The translations under genes were made by a program, and so were the position numbers. DNA of 64,000 nt from Dendrolimus kikuchii (lineage: Eukaryota > Arthropoda > Insecta > Lepidoptera > Lasiocampidae). The notes beneath the pieces were generated by a model, which made no database searches, was not told where the DNA came from, and was given only the letters and a program-made list of their open reading frames with translations. Shown here in pieces: positions 1 through 12,429 of the stretch; position 1 is the first letter of the stretch, and every line of letters starts with the position of its first letter. Location: contig CM034389.1 of NCBI GenBank assembly GCA_019925095.2, positions 26,152,935-26,216,934 of the forward strand. Reading direction: 5' to 3'.

Positions 1-335
1 AGACAAAAATTCTAAACTTGCATTTTCGGAATTACCTGGTCCGAATTATTATTATCTGATCTTTTTCACATTTTAAACGCATTGTACAAACTCGAACGAT
101 TTAGAAGATAGATAAGCTCAACCACCTTGAGTTTCGACCGCATAGTTTAAAAATAAAGCGGGAGAGGACACACTATCTAAGACTGCAGAAGTAAATATTG
201 CGCCAAACAGATTTAAATAATCTAGACAAGTATTAATCCATTATCTAACTTTGAGTAGTGTTCGTCATAAAGGTAGGCAAAGGAATCTTAGTTCATAAAG
301 CCAATTCTGATTTATAAGTCTTCTTATTTAAGTAG

Positions 336-508
336 CGCAATTGAATTGCACGCTACAACTGACGCCATTCGACGGAGTTCTTGTGAAAACTTGAAAGGCC
401 ACATTTGACTTTACAGTTTACATTTCTCACGAAAACATATATTTTCTACTCAAAATCTATCAATATCCTACAACTATTGCGCATTTTAGAGTAATTTGAC
501 ACATTTTA
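336..508 (-). repeat. Family B retroposon, old diverged copy
   Basis: This stretch matches the middle and head of family B, including the shared block around AACGGAGTTCTTGTGAAAAC at 372-391. It lacks the 3' end (the AAGGCTTGGCAAC-like part) and the GGCGGGAAC head. It is more diverged than the later copies and has no visible TSD, so it is probably an old truncated insertion. A separate scrap of the 3' end lies at 641-690. Confidence 0.6.
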
Positions 509-640
509 TCTAACTTTGACTAACGTTCACTGTACATAGATATGTACTGCACATATATTTATTCCACCCTCACTCGCAGGCGTGGTGGCCATGGAGAGCG
601 CAAATAAAGGTTACATAAAGGGTTCTTAAAAAATATATAG

Positions 641-690
641 ACTTTATGGCTTGGCAATTAAGCCTTTAAGCAAGATAAATTTTAATTCTC
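641..690 (-). repeat. Family B 3'-end fragment
   Basis: The segment TTATGGCTTGGCAATTAAGC resembles the tail-proximal end of the long subfamily of family B, but nothing of the body follows. It may be a separate truncated insertion or a displaced piece of the copy at 336-508. Confidence 0.4.
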
Positions 691-700
691 CCTGCGATTA

Positions 701-3700
701 TTTCACAGCAAAAAACTTATATTCTATTTCTTAAATTTTTATTACATGTTTTATTTAAATATATTAGGGTTTAAGCACATAAGGCTTATTCATTCGTTTT
801 ATTTACTAGGTGATACAAATAATAACTATAATAATAAAAGTTACTTACCTAAGATTTCTTCCAGCCAGTAGCAAGATATATAGAGAAATATGGCAACTCC
901 TAGCCAGAATCCTATCAATAACACAGCGATGTATGCCCACATTTTTGCATCACTTGTACACTAAATACTTACTACACTATTATGTCATGGCATTCTGGTG
1001 ATTATAACTGACATCACTATATTACATTTTAAGATACATTTAAACGGATTTTTATCGTTTCTACATTTTTATTATTTTGTTAACTTTATACTCGCTGTAA
1101 AAAAATTGTTGTTATTGTTCAGTTCGCCAAAATGGTGGCAAAGGAACTAAGTTCATACAGCCTTGTCAGGTGTATTAATTATTATTACAGTACAAGGTCG
1201 GTCGAATTGTACCTCTTTAACTAATGCGAAACTACAGAGTTTTGTAGCAGTGCGAAAAGACGAAGAAGAAAGTTTCACTAAACATTTGAGGTTTTCAATA
1301 CAGATCACATTTCGTCATTAAAAACGAACAAAGTATTAAGTAAGTTATGTTTATTTCATGATAATTGATCAATTAATTTAATAACAATATAGTAATAAAC
1401 CAACGCTCATAGCAATATCATTAAAATGGAACAAAATTTTAGGTATAATTAAAAATTGTTTGGCATCTGTATAAATTTGAAGTTATTACTCATCGAATTA
1501 ATTAACATAATACAATGATAAAGAGAATGGAAACTTACGAATTATTGAATAAATATACAAAATAGGTAGCATGAGTTCATATTTACATAAAAGTTGAAGG
1601 AGTTAAAAACTTTTCACTTTAGTTTTATAATACGTATTTTTATTGTTTTGAATAAGATAGTTGTTCCCCCGTGGCTCTCGAAGTCTTGTGGGTTCTAGAA
1701 GATAATAATAGTTTATTAATGTTCCTCCCATTCTCACGGGGGCCGCCAGGATTATTAACTTCCTCATAATGTTGAAAAACCTATGAAAAGTTGATCTTAT
1801 AAATTTAGGTACAACCAGTTTATCTGGCATAACTAATACAAGGACGGTGTGTATTGTAGCGACTAATTTATATAATTAAAGCAAATAAATTTTCCTGGTT
1901 CAGTATTAAATCGTAATTGGGGGTATTTTAATACCCCCAGTTTTAGAATTGCCCACCCCAAAGCACTATATAGATAATCTAGATATGCAAATATCCTCAT
2001 CATTTTTTGCTTTACCCTCACTCAAAACGTGGTGCAACAGAAATGGACAAGCGCACAATCTTTAAAATCTACTTTTCTCTCTGTACTTGTACTAATTATA
2101 ACAATATGTTACTTTGCCAGGCCAATCAGAAAGAATTGCAAAAAAGTTTTTATGTACGAGAGACTGGCCAGTTATAATCTATTTTGAAAATACGATTATT
2201 TATAACTAAAAATAGGTACGTTCGAATTTCAAAATTTCCCTCCTCATTGTTTGCAAGCTAATTTAAATTATCGTGGCTCATACGTCTAAAAACAACTACT
2301 AGAGTAAAAATAATGAAATCACTGTCGTCTTATGATAGTGACTTTACCAGAGACCACCAACCTTTACCTAAATTGCTTAAGACGCAAAAATCAACTCAAT
2401 TAAGGACAATTTTCGTGATTCCGTATCCTAAAAGATTGAACTTTATGTAGTATTAATATTAATACTATAAAAATAATCGAACCTTGATATTTGACATTAT
2501 TGACCGAGAAATGGCAGTAGGTACGATATGCTGCCATTTACTTAAAATGCTATTAACTTAGCAGTCCCTGATTAAAATATTTATTAGTTATATTACAATA
2601 GAATAATAATGATTTTTTTGTCTAGTTTCTCACATTAAGTCATTGTGTAGATTTTTGTAACAGGAAATGAGTTTAATTGCATAGTGAAGTTATATTATTA
2701 TGTAGGTATACTACATCCGAGGTGCAGCACTCATTCGAAGCAGGCTTGGTATTTGTGACGTGGCATTTTTTTTAAATTTCATAAATTCAAACTGATATCG
2801 GAACTATGAAAGTAAGATGCGTTCCAGGACCACGATACATTTGAATTTTACCAATTGCCATCTTAAGCATCGATTACATATGAATATTGATACACGTCCC
2901 ATAAATATTTAGATATCGAATGACCTCATTCATGTTTTACGCCACTGTTTATAAAAATAAAGATGCTGTATGGTCTGCGACCTTTGTCTGTTTTTCAAAT
3001 AGTAAAAAACAAAGATGCTACTCAATTTTTATTGCCTAATTTTTATTATAAAATCGAAAATTTCACAGTTATGCGATATTAAGCTGCAACAGTAACTAAG
3101 GTCAGTGACGAAATGTTCCCACAAATAAAATCGCCGATATGATACATAAAAATCGATTATCGATAACTAATCGCTTGGTTATTCGTCAAGATTGTTACGT
3201 CGATGTTATTGTTACGAAATCCGTTGGTCATTGTTTGATTTAAAAAGAAAAATGCGTTTTGAGCACACGTTTGTAAATAAAACAAATATTCGGTTATGTC
3301 GGCGTTTTGACAATTTTTGTCAATTAATGACAGTTTAACGCAGATCTAGCGAAGGATTTAATGCGCTATTTGATATGCGACATTGTTAAAGAGGTTAAAT
3401 ATTGATACACAACGTATGTCTATACACTAACGTGGCTATGATTTAATTCGGCCACAGCCTTTAACACTAACGCAGATGAAGCCCCAGCATGATGTAGCAA
3501 CGGTGTTAATTACGGTGTAAAAAATTAACGGTGTTATTTTTAACCCTATAAACAAGAAGCATTTGGCTAGTCAATGACTATATCACTATCCCAGATGGAG
3601 CCTGATAATAAGGAATAGATTAAAATATACATATAGGTAGCCCAAGATAGACAAGATGAAGGTAATAAAAGCGTGCTAATAAGAAATAAGTATGTAGGTA

Positions 3701-3760
3701 CAATGTAAATGAAATTTTCATTTTTCATATTTCGAAAGTGCACTTGGAGCTGCCTTATCA
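701..3760. other. No gene seen; AT-rich unique or ancient repeat DNA
   Basis: I see no coding frame with recognisable content and no young repeat. There is one perfect hairpin, GGGGGTATT/AATACCCCC, at about 1919-1938. A near-palindromic ATCGATTATCGAT lies near 3152. Reading frames of 60-75 codons are at the level expected by chance in AT-rich DNA. Confidence 0.5.
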
Positions 3761-3790
3761 CAGGGATGAAAACAGCAGTTTTCGTCCCTG
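3761..3790. repeat. Short perfect hairpin (13-bp stem)
   Basis: CAGGGATGAAAAC at 3761-3773 pairs with GTTTTCGTCCCTG at 3778-3790 across a 4-base AGCA loop. The one non-Watson-Crick position would be a G-U pair in RNA. It lies 30 bp upstream of a family B insertion. It could be a mini foldback element or chance. Confidence 0.6.
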
Positions 3791-3819
3791 GGAAACCATT
3801 CTGCTTGCTGTCAAAAAAA

Positions 3820-4089
3820 TTTTTTTTTTGTTATGGCTTGGCAACTAGACCTTTAAGCCAGGCGCAATTGTATTGTAGGCTACAATCGACGCCGTATAAC
3901 GGAGTTTGTTATGAAAACTCGAAAGGCCACATTTGACTATACAGTTCACATTTCTCACAAAAACACATAATTACTACTCAAAAACTATCAAAATCCTACA
4001 ACTATCGTTCATTTTAGAGAAATTTTACACATTTTTAGAAAATAAAACTGCACAGCACAACGTCCCCTTTCAGTTCCCGCCAAAAACTC
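3820..4089 (-). repeat. Family B retroposon (~270 bp)
   Basis: This is a full-length short-subfamily copy in minus orientation: the poly(A) tail appears as a T-run at 3820-3829 and the GGAG-like head is at the right end. TCAAAAAA at 3811-3818 and 4090-4097 is the likely TSD, although its low complexity makes it weaker than in other copies. The ~97-codon plus frame across it is fortuitous, because the same region in other copies is not kept open. Confidence 0.75.
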
Positions 4090-4239
4090 TCAAAAAATGT
4101 AGAAAACTGCGAACCATAGATAATACATGCGATTCATGTTCCAACTTCTTTTACGTAATAAAAAATTTTATACTTATAAATTACTTTACACTAAATTATT
4201 ATTTAATTTACATAAATTTGAGCTAAATATTTACTATCA

Positions 4240-5030
4240 TCAGTGACAAAAAAACTGGCTAGTAAAATGCCACAGAAAAAAATTATTACTTGACGTTTCA
4301 CATGTGACGTACGTGATGACGTTTCATCTGATTTAGATAAGGATTTAATGGCTGATTTTATTAGAGAATTAACTGTTTCTTTAAGTAATCAGTTTTTTTA
4401 TTTGAAGTTAAAAGCAGAGTGTTAACCTCGGGTGAAAGGCCTCTTTAGGCACTCGAATTATTAGCTTCCTCATGTGCGCCAAATCATCTCGTGCCTAAAT
4501 AGGTCACCGTAACCTCTCGTGTAACAATCTACTATTAAAATTCAGAAATTTCATACATATATAAGGATAGTCGGAAATTAGATAATGTCTATTCAAACAA
4601 GATAAATCCAATATCCTTGGAGATTACTTTGTTTGCATTTTAAATGTTGTTATGTAGATACTCTTATTAACAAATTTTCTAGTATCTAAATTCTTCCGAC
4701 AACTAAATGTGGTACAGAATACAAATGTTATTTAAAAACAAGGCGTGGATAATTTACAAAACATCAAAGAATCGGTCAAGTGCGTGTCGGTCCACATGCA
4801 GTGACAAAATGTGACCTATGTCTTATAAACTACTTAACAGATTTTTTTAAACCAATTTATGTGGATTTTTATGACTGGCAACTTAAAGACAAATATAATA
4901 TTTGATGCTACTGTTACTAAACAATTTACTAAAATAAAAAACTGACTAGAAAACATCGTTATAAGTTTTGAAGACCATAGATTTCTAATTTCAAAAATAC
5001 ACAATTACAATATTGTCATGGTAGAAACAA
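4240..5030. other. No gene; diverged repeats
   Basis: The stretch holds a fragment near 4425-4530 with CTCGGGTGAAAGGCCTC and one near 4775-4840 with GGTCAAGTGCGTGTCGG. The second resembles a motif found in many insect interspersed repeats. Neither can be assigned to an element from sequence alone. Confidence 0.4.
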
Positions 5031-5145
5031 TAGGCGGCCTTATCGCTTAGAGCAATCTCTTCCAGGCAATCTAACTTAAGGAATAGTTTAACCTAATCTG
5101 ACGATGTAGGTGGTGCAGTTTATTAGGTATATTATAAACACCATA
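5031..5145 (+). repeat. Family F repeat, partial copy
   Basis: The core GGCGGCCTTATCGCTTAGAG followed by GATCTCTTCCAGGCAA-like sequence and a GATGATGG..GCAGTTT tail is shared with the copies at 16791, 20915 (minus) and 48821. It is a dispersed non-coding repeat of unknown class. Confidence 0.6.
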
Positions 5146-5283
5146 TAATATCAGAACGTTCCTAAGAATAGTTATCAGAAACAAAAAGGTAAGACAGGCA
5201 CTGACGAAGTGACGAGGGACTAAATCCTATGGATATTGGCGTTGCACATATGTTTCTGTTTAATCCTACATCATATACTAATA

Positions 5284-5522
5284 TTATAAAGCTGAAGAGT
5301 TTGTTTGTTTGTTTAAACGCGCTAATCTCAGGAACCGCTGGTCCGATTTGAAAAATTCTTTCAGTGTTGGATAGCCCACTTATCGAGGAAGGCTATATAT
5401 TATCACGCGAAGGCCAGTAAGAGCGGAGCACCAATGAAGAATGTTTCAAAATCGGAGGGTTATGAAAGCAAATTCCACGCGGACGACGTCACGGGCACAG
5501 CTACTCTGAAATAATCTGACAG
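5284..5522 (+). repeat. Degraded lepidopteran-type repeat ending in CGGGCACAGCT
   Basis: The (TTTG)n start, GGTCCGATTTGAAAAATTCT middle and GACGTCACGGGCACAGCT end match the pattern of several other window repeats (27855, 30160, 34305, 38436, 44680). The related CGGGCACAGCTAG ends look like Helitron 3' termini, but here the CTAG is lost (CTAC). Confidence 0.5.
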
Positions 5523-6073
5523 CTACGCGTTTGATTGGAGTTCTTCATTAGTGACTGTGACATATCGTAAATAAATGTGAAGTACAACACAAGTTCGTCG
5601 CTTGTTATTATTCTGGTTATTGAGGTTATTCTGATGTGGTCATCAGAAGCAGGCGATCGTATTTGTGATTGTGTGACACTTACTGAAATAGTTGTTTTAT
5701 TAGAGTCCCCAATGCCTAGACATAACTGTGGATACCTTTATTTATAATATTGTTTAAGAAGATTACGTAAGTTTAGGGTACGATGGGGTTGACACTTGAC
5801 ATATCTGTTTGAATAGTGAACCTTCCCACAACATAGAAAATAAAAATAATATCCTCTTAGAATAAAAATGCAACATAGGTCATTATATATTCATATATAG
5901 ACGTGTTCTACATTGTTTATCTGTGACATTAAACTGTCAAGGTCTTATGAATAGTTGATAAGAGAAAACTATGGTTATTTGCATGGTATAAGGGTAATAT
6001 ATTCATGGTATTCTTTAAATATACTTGAGTTATACATAGTTTAATAAATGTTTGAAATTAATCCAAATCTTTA

Positions 6074-6341
6074 AAAAGTTAAAGTCGTGGTAGTGTAATG
6101 GCTAACGCTGGCGTTTCAAACTCAAAGGGCGCGGGTTCGAATCCTTACCGGAACACATGCATCACTAAGGCAGTTTCCTGACCTAATGTGCATATTATTA
6201 CTATTACCACGTGCTAGCAACAGTAAAGGAAGACATCGTGATCGTCACAAGCGTGGTTGGTATACCGTCCGTTCCCCTATAGTGGGGAGGCTCGAGCCCA
6301 GCAACGGGTCGTTTATGGGTGGTTATTATATTATTATAATT
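6074..6341 (+). repeat. Family C tRNA-derived SINE with TSD
   Basis: The head looks like a tRNA. A box-A-like GTGGTAGTGTAATGGCTAA lies near 6088 and a near-perfect box B, GGGTTCGAATCC, at about 6131-6142. A conserved body follows (TGTGCATATTATTAC, CCACGTGCTA) and a GTTATTATATTATT tail. CAAATCTTTA at 6064-6073 and 6342-6351 is a 10-bp TSD, so this is a complete retroposition. It is not a functional tRNA gene, because the 3' acceptor arm does not fold back on the 5' end. Confidence 0.85.
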
Positions 6342-6361
6342 CAAATCTTTACTCGCTAAAA

Positions 6362-6626
6362 TATTTTTTATTATCGGAGTACAGCATACAGGCTGACGGC
6401 TCATATGATGGAAAGTGGTTATTGTCGCCTATGGACGTATGCAACACCAAAGGTGTTACTAAAAAGCTGCCTGCCTCGAAGGGGGGATTGGAACCTGCCC
6501 ATTGAAGCCAGAACACAATTCAAGGTTGTTATGGAGGCATGCTCTGGGCAGACAAATGCCTTACCACCCGGCAGTGGTTGCCGCCCGGCCGCAGGAATAA
6601 GTAATCTTTTTCCGATTCTGCACAAA
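6362..6626 (-). repeat. Family A retroposon, old copy
   Basis: This is a diverged minus-orientation copy with internal deletions. GCAGACAAATGCC replaces the usual long GTGGTAGCCATCC region, and the end reads ATTCTGCACAAATAAAA instead of GTTCCTGCACGGAT. It lies directly beside the family C SINE. Frames of 66-82 codons on both strands come from the stop-poor repeat and are not genes. Confidence 0.75.
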
Positions 6627-6639
6627 TAAAAATTGATTA

Positions 6640-7110
6640 TTTCTGGAAAGTGGACGATAAATAGGCAAGCAACTATAAGGCTTATGATTCGTCGAGTTTC
6701 TGCGCGAAAGAAAAACGCTTACAGGCGGAAAAACACAGCGAGCCAAAAGTTCACGTAATTACATGTATTCCTTCGTACGTTTGTCACTCGATTAAGGCTA
6801 AGCATTTTGACGAATCCTTACATAAATATCAGTCAGTTTATGTCTGTTCTCTTCAATGTTTTTTTTTTTATCTTGCCATACTTGTAAGGAATTTGTGGAG
6901 ACATATTGCAGCATAACATTTTAGCACGTCATGTCATTATTATAACTATAACATTATTTTTCTTTCCTTTTATTGTCTTGGTCTTATTGAGTATGCATTG
7001 TTTGATACAACTCCATTAATTCTTCAAAAAGTAATTCTGTAACATACTTCTGTACAAAACTTATAAAAAAAAGAATTTGAGATATAAATAGAATATGAAA
7101 TATAAAGAAA
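6640..7110. other. No gene seen
   Basis: AT-rich sequence with an inverted-looking TTTTTTTTTTT run near 6860. I recognise no repeat or coding frame in it. Confidence 0.4.
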
Positions 7111-7113
7111 AAC

Positions 7114-7305
7114 AATATTTAGCTAGACGTGTTGCTGGGGAGTTTCTTGCCGCTTCTTCTCCTTTACAGCATCAACACGTTGCGAAGCGGTGTACATAGA
7201 ATAGGAAGTAAAAATTGAATTTTAACTTACATGTATGACCTTCAAAAAGTGTTCTCCAGTGGAACTTATTTTAAATAAAAACTTTTGAATTTGAATTTGA
7301 TAACA
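7114..7305 (+). repeat. Retroposon with shared 'GCCGCTTCTTCTCC' core
   Basis: The core GTTTCTTGCCGCTTCTTCTC followed by CACGTTGCGAAGCGGTG is also present at 31688 (plus), 39125 (minus) and inside both family E elements. Here it continues into TTCTCCAGTGGAACTT and a TTTTGAATTTGAATTTGA tail, which recurs at about 32530-32570. The end resembles a simple-repeat-tailed retroposon. Confidence 0.6.
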
Positions 7306-7750
7306 CCACATGCATTAGTAGTTTATTTAGAAAACAAGGGTTGTTTCGTTATTAGGAAATGCGAAGGTCACGTTTCTTTTAAACATCCCCATCCTCCCCT
7401 GTCACTGTCACCCTGTATTTCAACGTACCTAATGTATGGACAGCTTTTTCTACGCTTACGTGCATATTTCACGTCAATGTTTGTTGTAATTGTAGTCATG
7501 TTTTCATATAAATGCCGTTCTATACCACATTCGATATGGACAAGCAAAGTTTTAAATATGCAAATCAATTACTCACTTCCTACTTGCAAAAACGTATATT
7601 CAATGTATATAATTACACACTTATCCCTTTGAAGGCTTTTGCTGGGTTTTACTTTTGCTTAGTAAGGAAAAGGTATGGCGGAATTGCAACCGGTAAATTC
7701 TATTTGTAATATTTTTTAAGGAAAAATGTATATAATATTCATAAAATTTT

Positions 7751-8055
7751 ATCCGTGCAGGAACGGAGAAAGAATACAATTTCCTGCGGCCGGGCGTAAG
7801 AGGCGACTAAACAACCCACAGCCAGGTGGTAGGGCATTTGCCCGACTGGATGGCTACTACCCCTGGTCTAAAGTATGTCGCCATAACAACCTTGAATTGT
7901 GTTCTGGCATTAGTGACCAGGATCCAGTCTCCCTTAAGAGATCAGCAGCGCATTTGTAGCAACTATGGTGTTGCAAATGTCCATAAGCGATGGTAACCGC
8001 TTTCCATCAAGTGGGCCGTCTGCCTGTCTGCTGATCTCCTTCAATAAAAAAAAAA
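7751..8055 (+). repeat. Family A retroposon, near full length
   Basis: The copy starts at ATCCGTGCAGGAACGGAG and ends at TCAATAAAAAAAAA. An internal stem is conserved, GGTGGTAG pairing with CTACcCCC-type sequence about 20 bases on. The 'GGCCTG' segment after GGCCGGGC is deleted. The 77-codon frame is an accident of the repeat. Confidence 0.85.
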
Positions 8056-8185
8056 CTAGTACTTATGATTTTTACATGGCAACTAGATTCACTAGTAAGT
8101 ACTTATCTTTCTTATATGAATGATCTTTTAAAAAGCAATTATTGAGATCGATTGGTTGCTAGTAGTGTTAACTTTAGTATTATCA

Positions 8186-8345
8186 ATGGCCTCTGTGGTA
8201 GAACGGGCTAAGCCTTTGCCGGCGTAGCTCACTGTAACACAGAGATTCCGAGTTAGATTCCTAGTATGATGAACTTCGGAAACGAATTTTCTCGGTTATT
8301 TACTGTGGTCTGCGTAACTGGGATCGGCTTAATTTGGGGATGTAC
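8186..8345 (+). repeat. Family D tRNA-like SINE
   Basis: The sequence opens with GGCCTCTGTGGTAGAACGGG, which is box-A-like. The later GAGTTAGATTCC is a weakened box B. The order and spacing fit a tRNA-derived head. Related fragments lie at 18661 and 21683. No clear TSD was found. Confidence 0.55.
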
Positions 8346-8379
8346 AATATATGTGTTTGTCTGTCGGTTATTTATTTAT

Positions 8380-9417
8380 TCATATTTAATATCTATTATA
8401 TTATAATATTGTATCTTCAGGGTAGAGAATACATTTTTGGTGGCCAATTTGGAAATGGTTACAAATAAATTTCATCGTTGTATGAATAGCGCGAAAAGGC
8501 ACAAGACGTCTCGGGGACGACTTTGTTGGAAATTAAGAAAATAAATATTTTTTATGAATCATATCATCATTTTGATAAAAATATTTCCCTGACCAAGAAT
8601 GAAATATGTGTATATGGTAATGTTACAGCAATATTAACACTGTATGACGTAATTAATAAAAATAAAATTTTGGTAAGTAATTACAAACAGTCCTACGGCA
8701 AACTAAAGGAAAGTATTAAATTTGTACAAAATATACGTTAGCCATACATAGTTGCCAATTCAAGCTGACGTAGTCTTAAATATTGAGCATTTTTGTATTT
8801 AAAAGTACTTGACCTTTTCTAATAGATGGTAGTTTACATTACAATACCAACGATTTTGATAAGTCGATATTTTTCAATATAGCAAAAAACAAGTCGGTAG
8901 AAGTATGTGCTTGAAAGGGCGAAGAACTTTTGCCACAGTTTCTGGAAATTAATCACAAATGTAAAACGTTGATAAAATCTCTATCCGACTCTACATAAGT
9001 TATTAAATATAAATAACATTGTTATGTTTGTTAATATTTGAATAGATACAGAATTAGACTAAGACACAGAAAGGAAAAAATAACACACATGGCATTAGTT
9101 AGGATAATATATATAGGTATAGACAAAAGGCAAAGACTGCACATGCACTGCCTCACAACACCAGCATGTAACTGATACACTCTATACATTAGTATTAAAA
9201 TTAGAATAAATTAATATAATAAGTTATTCGTAAGGTACACCACAACACAAATATCATTGAATAAATGTCACACACAAAAACAAAAATAACCAAGAAGCGT
9301 GTATAAATTCCAAAAATTCTTCGAAATTAAGTTGTAGAAAAGGGTACGGAACTCGAGTCAGTAGTCTTCATAATAAAAAAATAAAAAAATGAATAACGAC
9401 ATCCCACAAAACTATAT
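8380..9417. other. No gene; AT-rich
   Basis: A 72-codon AT-rich frame at 8523 has no recognisable domain. No young repeat is visible. Confidence 0.4.
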
Positions 9418-9428
9418 AAAAATGAATA

Positions 9429-9700
9429 CATACATACATAACTTCACGCCAGTTCCCTTGCGGGGTAGGCACGAACAACAGAGTGCCATTTAGGCTTATT
9501 CTTACACACCTCACTTGCCTCTTTGACATTCATAACTCTTGTCATGCAAGCTCGTCTGTTCTTAAGGCTCCTGACATCACCTTCTGCTAGTACACGATCA
9601 ATTTGATCATGGAAGGTGTGTCGTGCTCGTGGCCTTCCACGACTTCTGCATCCATCCACTTTTGCATTGTATATCTGTTTAGTCATTCTTTCATGAATGA
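9429..9700 (-). pseudogene. RTE-1 LINE, 3'-terminal fragment
   Basis: This is a dead retrotransposon end encoding the last ~75 residues of an RTE-class endonuclease/reverse transcriptase, including RGRPR, HTFHDQIDRVLAEGDV, VMNVKEASEVC and a YPARELA terminus. The stop is followed within about 6 bases by the (ATGT)n tail. AAAAATGAATA at 9418-9428 and 9701-9711 is an 11-bp TSD, proving an independent 5'-truncated insertion. A 6-bp in-frame insertion adds two residues between RGRPR and HTFHD. It is non-functional because the catalytic domains are absent. Confidence 0.85.
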
Positions 9701-9711
9701 AAAAATGAATA

Positions 9712-11166
9712 AATTAGGGATATATCAAAACAAATTAGGGAGAGACAAATAAACGGACGAACATGGAGAAAATGTGATGATTACCTTTTTTCCAAAATCG
9801 ATACGACTCTAAAATGCAAGGTTTCTATTCCATTGTTAAAGCTCTTCCAGGACTTATCCTTTCCTTAACGCCCCCACTGCGACCGCTACACAAAACAATC
9901 AAGAAACGGATTTGTTGTTGAACATTTGTACTAAGATGTAAGAGTGGTCTAACATTCATTCTTTTCACTTTCATTTTGATGTATTCAACTGATTATGGCA
10001 TGTTAACACATTTCTTTAACTTAAAACTTAATGTTTTACTTTAATTTTATTATATGTCGCAATTACAACTTTCGACACTTTTCTCGCATAAACTTCAACA
10101 CTATACCAAAGGAAATCTTACAATTTCGAAATTGATGTTCCCTATAAGTATTATCTTTAAAATTTACAGACCGATTTCATGAAAATCGGTCCATGTTAAA
10201 AGCTATGAAGAATAAATAAACTGAAGAATGATTCTGTTTTTTCTTATATTCAAATATGTAGCTAAAAATCAGTTCTAAATACATATCAGTTTAGATAAAT
10301 TAGTTTAATAGAAGAAAATATTATAATGACATAACAAACGTTAGTTAATATTAGATTACTTTCAAGATCAATTCCCAAAATTAAACTATTATTTCGGTTC
10401 TTGAAAGAGTTAAATCAAGAAAGTTCGTTCCGATTTTTATTCTAAAGGAGTGACAGTTGTCTGTTAGTGAGCCATTTTGCACAAGTTTAAATACTATTAA
10501 ATAACATAATAACTTTGGGACGTCACTGTCAAAATGACAGTTGGCATTAGATTTCGTTACAAAATGTCTTTTTTTCTCTCTATGCTCCGAATAATAATTG
10601 TAACAGAGCACATTAATATAATAGGAGAATTTGTAACAAATCTTCAAGCAAAAGGCTAAGACAAATTGTAGGTCTTTGACTGAGGGAGTTCTCGTGGCAG
10701 CCCGAAAAGGCACAATTCATTAATCCGTTCAGATTTTCAACGCGAACACAATTTTCCTTAAAAATATTTATTATCCTAGAACTTTTCTTAAATTCTAACT
10801 AAATTATATCTGAAAATAAAACTGCATAGCAAAACACCACCAACTGCATCACCACTGTAAATTCGAACTAAAAGCATATAATTTTCACAATCTGGTACAA
10901 CTCTCAAAGAAAACTTCTTTAACATAGGGTAAATTATGCCCCCTTGTTGGCTCCGGGAATATTATAATGTAAATTTAATCCAAGATATTACATTTTTTAA
11001 ATATTTTTATATTGTAGGAAACAATTTATTATTATATTATGATTTTGTAACTCTGAAATTGGAAAAGTCAATACTGAAGGCGTTGGAGTCATAAGTATAA
11101 AAAAATAACTCCTATTCTTTTTGTCTTTGGATCCTAAAATGTTCTCAGCAGTGCATTCAATGTAGT
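9712..11166. other. No gene seen
   Basis: A 110-codon minus frame (10381-10713) has AT-driven composition and no motif I recognise. A short hairpin, GACCGATTT/AAATCGGTC, lies near 10170. The rest is unassigned. Confidence 0.4.
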
Positions 11167-11176
11167 ACGAACTATT

Positions 11177-11445
11177 GGAGTTTTTGGCGGGAACTGAAAG
11201 GAGATGTTGTGCTGTGGAGTTTTATTTTCTAAAAATGTGTAAAATTACTCTAAAATGAACAATAGTTGTAGGATATTGATAGTTTTTGAGTAGTAATTAT
11301 GTGTTTTTGTGAGAAATGTGAACTGTATAGTCAAATGTGGCCTTTCGAGTTTTCACAAGAACTCCGTTGAATGGTGTGGATTGTAGCCTGCAATACAACT
11401 GCGCCTGGCTTAAAGGCCTAGTTGCCAAGCCTTAAACATAAAAAA
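11177..11445 (+). repeat. Family B retroposon with perfect TSD
   Basis: A full-length short-subfamily copy from GGAGTTTTTGGCGGGAACTG to AAGCCTTAAACATAAAAAAA. ACGAACTATT at 11167-11176 and again at 11446-11455 is a perfect 10-bp TSD, which fixes both ends of the element. The poly(A) tail and variable-length TSD show LINE-mediated retroposition. I see no tRNA, 5S or 7SL head. Confidence 0.9.
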
Positions 11446-11459
11446 ACGAACTATTTATT

Positions 11460-12262
11460 GTCTTCGTATTTTGTTTCTTTGCCACGCGTGTCAAAGATAC
11501 TCGGGTTTGAATCATTTGCGACATATTTACTGACACGAATAAGGTTCCCTAAATAAGCAAGATGCAATGCTTGGAATCCCTTTCGCAACAACTCGAGATA
11601 TATCGCAAGTGGGGCATTACTTCATGTATCTAAAAGGGCCATGTTGTAATTTTAATTACAGAGTAAACTTAAAGTGATTTTATCTTTAATCCTATCTGAT
11701 GCATGCTTTTTAAGATTTCGCAGTCATTTTAGCAAAAACGAAATCATTGCATACTCCTTACTTCCGTCTGTCAGCGTATGCTACAATAATTTAAAAAAGG
11801 GTTTATAATAATCATATTTGATAGGAAGATGTTGCAGATAAAACGCAAAAATATCAACAATCGGGGTGGCCATTATACATTATACAAGTTTGATACAAAT
11901 CAATTATCATTATGTTTAAATCTCTTATATTTTTATTAATTAGGTACCTCTATAAAAATACATTGTTTTATAAAAAACTGTACTAGATACTAAATGCTTT
12001 TTTTTAAAACGACATATGATTATTTAAAAAAATGATCTATGCTGGCCGTGGGGGCTTAGGGTCCAAACTAATAATGGTGGTTAAGTGGAGGTCCCAGAGC
12101 CAGAAACCTCGTCACAATTGTTACTATTATATGTAATGATGTCATGTAGTAAGTGTATTTTTAATGATATGTCTTACAATCTATTAATTTAAATAAGTGG
12201 CGCAATATTTGCTTCCAAAGGAGGTAAAAAGTCTGCCTCTGTAACTTTGAGGTTTGCTGTTT
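11460..12262. other. No gene seen
   Basis: Unassigned AT-rich sequence. A short GC-richer patch (about 12040-12120) has no recognised identity. Confidence 0.4.
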
Positions 12263-12330
12263 GTACTTTGCTAGGTGGTAGACACCATCCCTGGTCTAGA
12301 GTATGCCGCCATAACAACCTTGAGTTGTGT
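12263..12330 (+). repeat. Family A internal fragment
   Basis: CCCTGGTCTAGAGTATGCCG and CATAACAACCTTGAGTTGTG match the centre of family A. Both ends are missing, so it is an old scrap. Confidence 0.65.
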
Positions 12331-12429
12331 ATGAAATGAGTGAGTGAATGAAGTGAACGAAAAATTTACATTTGTTTGATCCGTTTAGAAGTTTTTGACA
12401 TATGTATGTATTTTAGATTGAATGCCTAG

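Noticed and set aside
6086..6150. Functional tRNA gene
   Set aside because: Box A and B are present, but the acceptor arm does not pair and the sequence continues into a SINE body with TSD.
10381..10713. 110-codon minus frame as a gene
   Set aside because: No motif or start context, and no homologous copy in the window.
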